46,640 nucleotides of DNA, from positions 1-46,640 of the forward strand of contig DAIPWT010000037.1 of NCBI GenBank assembly GCA_036783645.1, given 5' to 3'. This DNA comes from UBA4732 sp002404095. Lineage in GTDB: Bacteria > Planctomycetota > Planctomycetia > Gemmatales > Gemmataceae. Under the pieces are notes generated by a model. The model saw only the letters and a program-made list of their open reading frames with translations, ran no database searches and was not told the origin of the DNA. Numbering within the stretch: position 1 is the first letter of the stretch; each line of letters begins with the position of its first letter. The translations under genes were made by a program, and so were the position numbers. Positions 9,323 to 18,564 of this stretch are shown here, piece after piece.

Positions 9323-10000
9323 GAGGGCTATAGGCAATCGCGCGGGTAGTCCGGCCGAACCGTACCAGCACGTTCCGAGGGCAGGCGCAAGCGCTCCGGC
9401 CGGAGGTTTCCCTTTTGCCACGTTACGGATCGCTTATAGGCCGTCCGAAGCGCCGGGATAGGGATAAGGTCCGATCCTGCCCTGGACGCGGTAGACGCGA
9501 TCCTAGAAGCCGGGAAAGGGTATCCGGGCGATACCTTCTATTCCGCCTTGCGGCTGCCGTGGAGGTCTTTCCGAGCGGTAGTACGTACTACCCGAAGGGC
9601 GCGTTTCGGGACGTTTTAGGACGTTTCGGCAGAACGCGCGAAAGTGCGAAAATACCTTGTTTTATAGGCTTTCCTAGCGTTTCAGGGGGGGTTAACCGAA
9701 AAATGAGACTTTAGCGTTAGCAAACCGGCGCTATCGGCCACTCAGCCACCTCTCCTGATTGTAGAGTCGTACCCTACCTCTTTCCCATCTCGGACGGAGC
9801 CGTCCGGCGTCGTTGGGGCCGACGGATGCTCTTTCACGAAAGATACAGGAGGCTTACATTTGGTTCAAGGCTTCCTTACTCCGCGCGGCTAGTCAACGCC
9901 GCGCCGGTCTGACTTCCGCCGTCGCCTGGCGTTCGCTGTTCCTGGATGCGACAATACAGTTAAGGTCTCATGCTCGCTCGTCGATCCAGACGCACACATC

Positions 10001-10006
10001 AGGAGG
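10001..10006 (+). promoter_or_regulatory. Ribosome binding site deciding the WD40 start
   Basis: AGGAGG lies seven bases before the ATG at 10014. It shows that the in-frame sequence back to 9813 is not translated as part of the protein, and it places a signal peptide exactly at the N-terminus. Confidence 0.8.
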
Positions 10007-10013
10007 AATCACC

Positions 10014-12422
10014 ATGCCCCACCCACCCACTCGGGTCGTTTTGGTTTTCGTCGGACTTTTTGCCTGTCTTAGCAGCGCTGCCCCGGCATTATCTGCCGGC
10101 CCGCCCGCACCGAAAGAAGCCGCTGCCCGCCTGGACATTTACGGCGACCCCCTGCCGGACGGCGCGACGGCCCGGCTTGGCACGGTGCGATTTTCTGGTA
10201 CGGGGCAATTGGACGACGTGAACTTCTCGCCAGACGGCAAAGTTTTGGCGGCGGCGAACGACGGCGTTCTGTCTCTCTGGGACGCGCGGACGGGCAAGGA
10301 AATCCGGCGTTTTGGCGAACGACAGGGGAGCGGCTGCTTTCAAAAGGGTTTCGCCTTCTCTTCGGATGGAAAACTTCTGGCCGAGGCAGGTTCGCTTTAT
10401 GTGAACATCTGGGACGTGAAGGCGGGCAAGCTCCTTGTTTCACTTAAAGGCGAGTATCGGTCATGTAGCATGGCGTTTTCCCCTGACGGCAAAACGCTGG
10501 CGGCGAGCGGCCAACGCAGTGTGCAAATCAAAGGACTTTTTACCAACGTCAACAACGCCGCCCTTTGGGAAGTGGCGACGGGCAAGGAACTGCATGATCT
10601 CGGCGAAGCCGACTCCCTTGTAGCCTACTCCCCGACCGGGGACGTGGTGGCTTCCTGCCGGGGCGCGAGTATATCCCTTTGGAACCCGGTCACAGGAAAA
10701 CGACTCCTGAAGATCGATACGGGACAAAAGAATTTGTTTGCAATGACATTCGCGCCAGACGGCAAGATTCTAGCCGCTGTCGGGACGGATCGGAAAATAG
10801 TATTCTGGGATCCGGAAACGGGCAATAAGATCCGCTCACTTACGGGCCATGACGATGCCGTCACCTTCCTTCGTTTTTCGTCGGACGGCAGAACGCTAAC
10901 CTCTCGCAGCGGTTCCGCGACGGTTCTCTGGGACGCGAAGAGCGGAGAGCAGATTCGGACGGTGAAATTACCAGCGTCGCGCGGGGAGAGGGCGGCGGAC
11001 CTCTCACCCGACGGAAAGACATTCGCGACTACGATCGGCCCCCATGCCCGCCTATGGGACGTCACGACGGGTAAAGAGAAGCCGACGGGGCCGGTCGCCG
11101 CCTGCTCGGCTATCGTTTTCTCCCCCGACGGGGGAACCCTCTTCACAGGGGGGTACGCTTACACTGGCGCCCACCGATTCGCCATGCAGACTTGGGAGAC
11201 GGCTTCCGGAAAGCTTTTGCGAGAGTGGGATGCGGAACTGACCGTCATGGAAATGGCCCTTTCTCCCGACGGCAAATCGCTAGCGTCCGCAGGCTGGTCG
11301 ATGAAGAACTATAAAGCAGGAGTGCGTATCTGGGACGCGGCCACCGGCAGAAGCCTGGCGCACACCGAAGAGGCGTTTAGCGACGTCAAGCAACTGACCT
11401 GGGCGCGAGACGGCAAAACCGTGTCGTTGCATAACGACGATGGCCTATTTATTATCGACGCGGAAGCAGGCAAGATGTCACGCCCAGCTGGCCAGACTAT
11501 CTCAGCGCGCAAAGATACTGACAAGATGTCGCACGCGGTCGGCCAACGCAACGGGCGTCGAGAGGAAGCCGGCTTTGCCGTGGAACTCACGAACGACTCC
11601 AGACCGCTTCGCTTGTGGGAAGTGGCCACCGGCAGAGAGGTGGCCCTATCGCCACCGTTCCCAGGCCCCATCCGGGCGACAGCCTTCTCTCCGGACGGCT
11701 CCTTGCTGGCCGTGGGTGGCGTGGATGGCGCCGTGTGCCTCGTGGAAACCGCCAGCGGTAAGCGAGCGAAGCAGTTTCAGGGCCGCAAAGAATGGGTAGA
11801 CGTGCTAACTTTTTCGCCGGACGGCTCGACGTTGGCGTCGGCCGGCGGAGACTCCACTGTACTACTTTGGGAAGTGTCAAAGGTAGGCGCACAAGTCCCA
11901 AGTGTTTTGAGTATAAAAAAGATAGAAGACCTATTAAACAACCTTGATAGTGAGGACGCGGCGCAGGCGTTTGCGGCGCGGCAAATCCTGACGGCGGCTC
12001 CGAAGCAATCGGTCCCGCTGTTGCTCGCGCGACTAAAGTCCTTGCCCCCCGGCCCGTCTCCGGAGCGCCTTGCACGACTGATCGCTGGTCTTGACGCCGA
12101 CGACTTCCAGGCGCGCGAAGGCGCCTCGGCGGAGCTTGCCAAGCTTGGAACGTCGGCGGAAGCTGCTCTACGGACAGCGATGAATGGCGACCCTAGTGCG
12201 GAAGCCGGCCATCGTTTGGATGATCTCTTAAAGAAGCTGACGAACGCCGAACAAACGCACCGGATACGGCTGTCGCGCGCCATCGCTGTGCTGGAGAACG
12301 CGAAGGCTCCCGAATCACGACAGGCTTTGGAGGAATTGGCTAAAGGGCCGGCCGAGGCGCCGACAACCATAGCGGCAAAGGCGGCAGTCGCGCGGCTCGC
12401 CCGGTTTCCCTCCGCGCCGTGA
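10014..12422 (+). CDS. Secreted WD40 repeat protein
   Basis: An 802-residue protein. It starts with a signal peptide (hydrophobic VVLVFVGLFACLSSAAPALSA) preceded by an optimal AGGAGG. From about residue 60 to 630 there are about 13 WD40 units, each recognisable by an FSPDGK turn and an xLWDxxTGK end. The C-terminal 170 residues are helical (DADDFQAREGASAELAKLG) and resemble HEAT-like tails seen after WD40 regions in planctomycete proteins. Likely a periplasmic or envelope scaffold; no enzyme motif was found. Some blades (for example near 11340-11560) are irregular. The gene converges on the giant WD40 gene with only four bases between the stops. Confidence 0.9.
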   Translation: MPHPPTRVVLVFVGLFACLSSAAPALSAGPPAPKEAAARLDIYGDPLPDGATARLGTVRFSGTGQLDDVNFSPDGKVLAAANDGVLSLWDARTGKEIRRFGERQGSGCFQKGFAFSSDGKLLAEAGSLYVNIWDVKAGKLLVSLKGEYRSCSMAFSPDGKTLAASGQRSVQIKGLFTNVNNAALWEVATGKELHDLGEADSLVAYSPTGDVVASCRGASISLWNPVTGKRLLKIDTGQKNLFAMTFAPDGKILAAVGTDRKIVFWDPETGNKIRSLTGHDDAVTFLRFSSDGRTLTSRSGSATVLWDAKSGEQIRTVKLPASRGERAADLSPDGKTFATTIGPHARLWDVTTGKEKPTGPVAACSAIVFSPDGGTLFTGGYAYTGAHRFAMQTWETASGKLLREWDAELTVMEMALSPDGKSLASAGWSMKNYKAGVRIWDAATGRSLAHTEEAFSDVKQLTWARDGKTVSLHNDDGLFIIDAEAGKMSRPAGQTISARKDTDKMSHAVGQRNGRREEAGFAVELTNDSRPLRLWEVATGREVALSPPFPGPIRATAFSPDGSLLAVGGVDGAVCLVETASGKRAKQFQGRKEWVDVLTFSPDGSTLASAGGDSTVLLWEVSKVGAQVPSVLSIKKIEDLLNNLDSEDAAQAFAARQILTAAPKQSVPLLLARLKSLPPGPSPERLARLIAGLDADDFQAREGASAELAKLGTSAEAALRTAMNGDPSAEAGHRLDDLLKKLTNAEQTHRIRLSRAIAVLENAKAPESRQALEELAKGPAEAPTTIAAKAAVARLARFPSAP

Positions 12423-12426
12423 GCCG

Positions 12427-15400
12427 TCATTTCACCATTGGCGTCTTCATAATGTAGCCGTTGACCTCCTTGGCGCCGGGACTGCCGCCGGCGCCGACCG
12501 CCAGCGATTGACCGTCTGGCGACGCCGCCACCGAGAAGAATGTGCCGAACGGCATCTCCTCGGCCGTCAGCAATTTGCCCTGAGTTATGTCCCACGTTGC
12601 CAGGAAACCGTGGCTGCGCGGCGCCCCGCCCACGCTGACCAAACGGCCGTCAGGTAGGAAACGGACGCCGTACACCCAGCCCGGCTGCGCCATCGGCCAT
12701 GCTCCCGGTTTTAGGTTCGGATTCGTCAGATCTCGCGTCACGGCGCCGTCGGCCAGGTTCCATACCTTGATGGATCGGTCGCTGCCGCCGGAGACCATTG
12801 ACTTGCCGTCGGGACTGAATACGGCCGTGAAGACGCCATCGTGGTGGCCCTTCTCGAACTCCTTTGGCTTGTAGCCGTGGAACTCGCGCACTAAGGCGCC
12901 GGTTGTCGCGTCCCACAGTTTCAGGCTCGTGTCCAGGCTGCCGGATAGCACCTGTTTGCCGTCGGCGCTCCAGGCGATGCAGTAGATAGCCGCCGGCCCC
13001 GGCGGCTGTCCGGGCGCCGTCGGCGCCATCGTGTGCGCGGCGATTTCCTTGAGCGGTTGGCCCTTTATGACATCCCAAATGCGCACTTTGCCGTCGTGAC
13101 AACCCGTCGCCAGCCGTGCGCCGGTATTGTCGAACGCCACGGCGTCCACGAAATTCGGGTGCTGGAACGATTTTGTGGGCGCGTCGGACGCCACCTTCCA
13201 TTGCTTAATCGTCTTGTCCGCGCCGGCCGAGTAAAGCGTGTTCCCGTCCGGGGCGAATGCCACGTCGTCGGCCGCCGCGTCGTGGCCATAGGTCTGCAAC
13301 GGCTTGATGAGATCGGCTGTCAACGGCATGCCATTCTGCGGCGGGCCGAGGCTCCATGTCTGGACCGACTTGTTCTCGCAAGCGGCGGCCAGCATCTGGT
13401 TGTTGGAACTGAAGCTGAGTCCATGAATCGGCCCCGGCGTCTTGATCGCCGCCAGCAACTTGCCATCCGCGAAGTTGTAGAGGCGCACCATCGGATCGGC
13501 GCTGCCAGTGGCGACGTAGAGATTGTTTTTCGCTACGGACACCGCTTGAACCGGCTTATCGCTTCCCTCGAAGGCGCGTTCATTGGCGCCGCTCGCCGCG
13601 TTCCAGAGCTTGACTTTGCCGTCGGCGCCCGCGCTCAGGACGTGCGTCCCATTCGGCGTCACCGTCAGGGCGTTTACCGCCGACCCGACCGCAGCCGATC
13701 GCGCCAGGCTGAACGTCTCAACGGTCGCCGTCTTGTCCGCGCCGCCCGCGACAATGGCCGGCGCTGTCGGGTGATAAACGACGGCGCGGACGGCGCCGGC
13801 GTGCGGGAACGACTGCAATTCCTGCCCGGTCGTCGCGTCCCAGATACGCGCGAAGCCGTCGGCCGCGGCCGTGGCGATTTTGGTCTTGTCGCCACTGAAC
13901 CATAAGGCGGCGACCTCGGCCGGATGCGTGAGCGTCGTCACTTCTTTGGCATCGGCGACCATCCATATCTTGACTGTCTTGCCGGCGGCGGCGCCGACCT
14001 GAAGACCGTCCTTGCTGACCGCCACGGCCGTTACCGCGTCGGGCATTGGGCCGAACGTCCTCACCATCTTGCCGGTCGTCAGGTTCCAGAGTTTGACCGT
14101 CTTGTCGGCGCCGCCAGATACGGCTTGTACGCCGTCGGGGAGAAAGACGCAGCCGGCGACGCCGCCCGCGTGGGCGTCGATCACGGCCAGCACGTTCACA
14201 TCGGAAAGCCGCACGGTCTTATCGGCGCCGGCCGAAACGAGCGTGCGGTTGTCGGCCAGAAAGGCCAGCGACTGGACGGCTCCGGTGTGATCACCCAGCA
14301 CCAGCAGCTCTTTGCCGCTAACCGCATCGAATACGTGCAGCTGCGTCCCGGCGGCGTTTGTCACGGATGCTGCCACGCGCTTACCGTCAGGGCTGAGCGT
14401 GACGGCCGACGCGGGCGCGGCCAGCGGGATCGTCAAGGGCTTTTCCTCTTCCTTGGCGCCGGGTGCCGCGGTCGTCCAAACCTTCAGCGCCTTATCCGCT
14501 CCGATAGATGCGAATTTCGTCCCGTCGCCGCTTACCGCGACTCCGCCAACTGCTCCGTCGTGAGCCGGGATCGACTTCAGCGCTTTGCCGTCCGCCGCGT
14601 TCCACCATTGCACCGTCTTGTCGTCGCCGCATGACAATATGCGATCTCCTTTAGGCGTATAGAGCGCTTGCCGTATGGGGCCGGCTTGATGGGCTTGCCA
14701 CACTAGAGTCGATGTCCACAGCTTCGCGGTTTTGTCGTCGCTGACCGTGACGACGTGCTTGCCGTCGGCCTGGAACATCGCGGCGGCGACCGGGCCGTCG
14801 TGGGCGAAGAACTCCAGCATCTTACCGTCGAGGGTGTAGACGCGCGCCCGATTGTCGGCGCCGGCCGCGACGATGCGGCTGGCGTCCGCGTTGAACCCTA
14901 CGCCGCGCACCTCGGCCGGCGTGGTGATGACGCCGGCCGGCTTGCCGTCTGCCAACGTCCAGATCTTGACCGTCTTATCAGCCCCGCCGCTGACGATCCG
15001 GGCGCCGTCCTTGCTTATGTCGAGACTCGTCACCGCCGCGCCGTGGTCGATCTTCAACTTCGACGCTCCCGTATTCACGTCCCATACCTGCACCGTCTTA
15101 TCGCCCGATCCGGACAGCAATTCTCCCTTCATCGTGTATCGCAGGGCCGTCACTGGCCCTGTATGGCCGGCCAGCGTCTTCACGTCTTTACCCAATGTAA
15201 GATCGAATAAGTGGATACTGTGGTCCGCCAGGCCGGCCGCCGTGAACTTGCCGTCCGGGCTGAATGCCACGGCCTGCACCGCCGCCGGCAAGTTCGGAAA
15301 TTGCTTCACGACCTTGGCGTCGGCCGCGGTCCACACGGTCAGTGACTTGTCCGCGCCGCCGGCCGCCACGTTGCCCCCGTTGTTGCTGAACGCCACGGAC

Positions 15401-17058
15401 AGGACCGCCAGTGTGTTGCCGGGAAATTGCCGCTCCAGCGCGCCGGTAGACAGGTTCCATAGCCGGGCCTGCTTGTCGGCGCAGCCGGTCAACAAATGGG
15501 CGCCGTCCGGGCTGAGAACGGCGGACGTCCCCTTGTCGGGGTGGGCGAACAGCTTCGGCGCCGGGACCGGCAACTGCCACGTTTTGATGCTGCCGTCCGC
15601 CGAAGCGGATAGCATTTGTTGGCTATTAGGGGCAAACGACAAACTGGTCACCGCCTGATCGTGGGCGCCAATCGATTCGGTCTGTTGGCCGTTTGTCTGG
15701 TTCCAAAAGCGAATCAAGCCGTCGTCGCTGGCCGAGGCAAGGTACTGACCGTTGGCGCTGACGGCGACGGCGCCGACTGCCGTGGGATGACCGGAGAACT
15801 GGCGTTCGGGCTGCTGCGGCTTGGCGAGATCCCAACTCCGCACAACCTTGTCGGCGCCGGCGGTGAAAACTCGCTTGCCATCGGCGCTGACAGTCGCGGC
15901 GGTCACGGCGTCGGGGTGCGTCAAGACTCGCGTGGGTGCGGGCGGCAGCGCCCAAAGTTTCAGCTGGCCGTCGCCCCCTGCCGTGAGTAGCTGGGTCGCC
16001 GGGGCGTTGAAGGCGACGCCGGTGACGGAGCCGCCGTGCGCCGCGACTTGGCGGATCAGCGTGCCATCGGCGGCATTCCAAAGGAACAGCCGTTGATCCT
16101 CCGTGCCGGCCGCGACATAAGCGCCGCCGAGCGCGACCGAGGCGACGCCGGCGGCCGGCCCCGCGAAGGCGCGGACCTGTTGACCGTTGGCGAATGTGGA
16201 CAATCGGACGGTCTTATCGGCGCTGCCGGAAAGGATTTGGTTGCCGTCGGCGGACAGGGCCAGCGCGGTCACGGCGCCGTCGTGGGGCTTGGCAAGCGCT
16301 CGCGCCGGCGTTGGCGGCAGGGTCCAAAACTTGAGCAAACCGTCCTGGCCAGCGCTATAGGCGGCGTTGCCATTGGGATTAAGGGCCACCGCGGAGACTG
16401 GGCCGGCGTGGGCGCCGATGACGGTGATCGCCTGGCCGTTGGCCGGATTCCAGAAACGCAGCGTCTTGTCCGCGCCGCAGGAGACAAGGAGTTGGCCGTT
16501 GCCGCTGAAAGCGACGCCGAGGACGGCGCCCGTGTGACCGGCGAAGGAGAACAGCTCCTTGCCGTCAACGGCGTTCCACAACTTGACGAGGCCGTCCTTA
16601 CCGGCGCCGGCGACTTTCTTGCCGTCGGGACTGACCGCGACGGCGTTCACTGCGTCGGCATGGGCGAATGTTCGGACGGCGTTGGCGGTGGGAAAGTCCC
16701 AGATCTTGGCGGTATTGTCCGAACCGCCGGAAGCGATGAGCGTCCCGTCCGGGTTGACTGCAACGCTAAGGACGAGGCCGGTGTGTCCATTCGGCCCGCC
16801 GAAACTCTTGAACTCTTTGCCGTCAGCCGCCTCCCACACCTTGATGGTTTTGTCGAAGCTGCCCGTGACGACGTACTTGCCGTCGGGCGTGAAGGCGGTC
16901 GTATAAACCGATTCGGTATGTCCTTTGAGAGTGAAGGCGACGTTGGCGGCCGCAGGCGGGTCGTCGGCCCTCGTCAAGGAGACGGCCAGCCCGCCGAGGA
17001 AAAGCATGGCGGGCGCGGTCAACATGATGAAGGGTCGTATCGCATTGTGGCGGATCAT
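12427..17058 (-). CDS. Giant secreted WD40 protein, about 35 blades
   Basis: A 1,543-residue protein starting at the ATG at 17058 (a GGAG is about 12 bases upstream) with signal-peptide-like IRHNAIRPFIMLTAPAMLFL. The rest is nearly all WD40 units. I counted 34 recognisable strand ends of the type TVKLWNxADGK plus a degenerate last one, close to five seven-bladed propellers. Frequent GADKT before the Trp strand and AVAVSPDGK turns show recent tandem expansion. No catalytic or membrane domain is visible, so a scaffold role outside the cytoplasm is the reasonable guess. An earlier in-frame start at 17169 would put a 37-residue non-signal leader in front and is less likely. Confidence 0.9.
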   Translation of the reverse strand: MIRHNAIRPFIMLTAPAMLFLGGLAVSLTRADDPPAAANVAFTLKGHTESVYTTAFTPDGKYVVTGSFDKTIKVWEAADGKEFKSFGGPNGHTGLVLSVAVNPDGTLIASGGSDNTAKIWDFPTANAVRTFAHADAVNAVAVSPDGKKVAGAGKDGLVKLWNAVDGKELFSFAGHTGAVLGVAFSGNGQLLVSCGADKTLRFWNPANGQAITVIGAHAGPVSAVALNPNGNAAYSAGQDGLLKFWTLPPTPARALAKPHDGAVTALALSADGNQILSGSADKTVRLSTFANGQQVRAFAGPAAGVASVALGGAYVAAGTEDQRLFLWNAADGTLIRQVAAHGGSVTGVAFNAPATQLLTAGGDGQLKLWALPPAPTRVLTHPDAVTAATVSADGKRVFTAGADKVVRSWDLAKPQQPERQFSGHPTAVGAVAVSANGQYLASASDDGLIRFWNQTNGQQTESIGAHDQAVTSLSFAPNSQQMLSASADGSIKTWQLPVPAPKLFAHPDKGTSAVLSPDGAHLLTGCADKQARLWNLSTGALERQFPGNTLAVLSVAFSNNGGNVAAGGADKSLTVWTAADAKVVKQFPNLPAAVQAVAFSPDGKFTAAGLADHSIHLFDLTLGKDVKTLAGHTGPVTALRYTMKGELLSGSGDKTVQVWDVNTGASKLKIDHGAAVTSLDISKDGARIVSGGADKTVKIWTLADGKPAGVITTPAEVRGVGFNADASRIVAAGADNRARVYTLDGKMLEFFAHDGPVAAAMFQADGKHVVTVSDDKTAKLWTSTLVWQAHQAGPIRQALYTPKGDRILSCGDDKTVQWWNAADGKALKSIPAHDGAVGGVAVSGDGTKFASIGADKALKVWTTAAPGAKEEEKPLTIPLAAPASAVTLSPDGKRVAASVTNAAGTQLHVFDAVSGKELLVLGDHTGAVQSLAFLADNRTLVSAGADKTVRLSDVNVLAVIDAHAGGVAGCVFLPDGVQAVSGGADKTVKLWNLTTGKMVRTFGPMPDAVTAVAVSKDGLQVGAAAGKTVKIWMVADAKEVTTLTHPAEVAALWFSGDKTKIATAAADGFARIWDATTGQELQSFPHAGAVRAVVYHPTAPAIVAGGADKTATVETFSLARSAAVGSAVNALTVTPNGTHVLSAGADGKVKLWNAASGANERAFEGSDKPVQAVSVAKNNLYVATGSADPMVRLYNFADGKLLAAIKTPGPIHGLSFSSNNQMLAAACENKSVQTWSLGPPQNGMPLTADLIKPLQTYGHDAAADDVAFAPDGNTLYSAGADKTIKQWKVASDAPTKSFQHPNFVDAVAFDNTGARLATGCHDGKVRIWDVIKGQPLKEIAAHTMAPTAPGQPPGPAAIYCIAWSADGKQVLSGSLDTSLKLWDATTGALVREFHGYKPKEFEKGHHDGVFTAVFSPDGKSMVSGGSDRSIKVWNLADGAVTRDLTNPNLKPGAWPMAQPGWVYGVRFLPDGRLVSVGGAPRSHGFLATWDITQGKLLTAEEMPFGTFFSVAASPDGQSLAVGAGGSPGAKEVNGYIMKTPMVK

Positions 17059-17189
17059 AGGAGCTGATCTCCGAGGAAGGCAGGTGGGAGGGCGTCCAGG
17101 CGCTGGCCGCATCATGGCAGGGGAACCGGCGAAGAGTTGTAGTGTCGCACGGCGGGACGAAACTGTCAATCAGACGAATCAGACGAAAC

Positions 17190-17322
17190 CCTGGTACCCA
17201 CGCTCTGCGTGGGCACCCACGTCCGGACGCTCTGCGTCCCGAAACTAAGGAGGGCGGGGCCATCGACTGCACGGGACGCAGAGCGTCCGGACTTCGTTCC
17301 CACGCAGAGCGTGGGAACCAGG
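17190..17322. repeat. Compound palindromic element upstream of the giant WD40 gene
   Basis: Outer arms about 17190-17240 and 17273-17322 are near reverse complements. Each arm itself contains a smaller palindrome (CCCACGCTCTGCGTGGG on the left, with the matching CCCACGCAGAGCGTGGG on the right) and the word CCGGACGCTCTGCGTCC. The element fills most of the space between the giant WD40 gene and the metallo-beta-lactamase-fold gene. Similar intergenic words with CACGCTCTGCGTGG are, as I recall, abundant in planctomycete genomes. Confidence 0.85.
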
Positions 17323-17353
17323 AGGGATTGCTCCTTTGCTTCCTAGGCCAACT

Positions 17354-18406
<1,053 letters not shown>

Positions 18407-18506
18407 AGGTGCATTCTCCGCACGAAAGAGGATAGCTAAACGACTCGCCCATGATCTCCTATTCACGCCGCTCCCGCAACCGAAAATCGCGAGGTGCGAT
18501 AAACAA

Positions 18507-18542
18507 CAACGCCGCCGAAGCGCTTGCGCTTCGGCGGCGTTT
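18507..18542 (-). terminator. Rho-independent terminator of the exoprotein gene
   Basis: Arms of 15-16 bases (ACGCCGCCGAAGCGC and its complement) with a tiny loop, lying 22 bases past the stop codon of the exoprotein at 18565. On the minus strand it is followed by TTGTTGTTT, a fair T-rich tail. It separates that gene from the hydrolase gene starting at 18406. Confidence 0.75.
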
Positions 18543-18564
18543 CCCTTAGGACGTTGAAAGGTCT

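Larger units (their letters stand above)
9120..10013. other. Gene-poor region between divergent genes
   Basis: Roughly 890 bases between the divergently transcribed ECF sigma factor and WD40 gene. It holds the 86-bp palindrome at 9237-9322. At 9440-9619 there is an open frame of 59 codons without ATG or GTG whose translation (for example DPALDAVDAILEAGKGYPGD) reads like protein, perhaps a gene relic. The rest is mixed-composition DNA, less GC-rich from about 9640 to 9780, and should include the WD40 promoter. No complete gene is supportable. Confidence 0.5.

Noticed and set aside
9415..9714. A 99-codon plus-strand frame as a gene
   Set aside because: No ribosome binding site, odd composition (Arg/Gly/Ser-rich), and the more protein-like reading in this region is in another frame.
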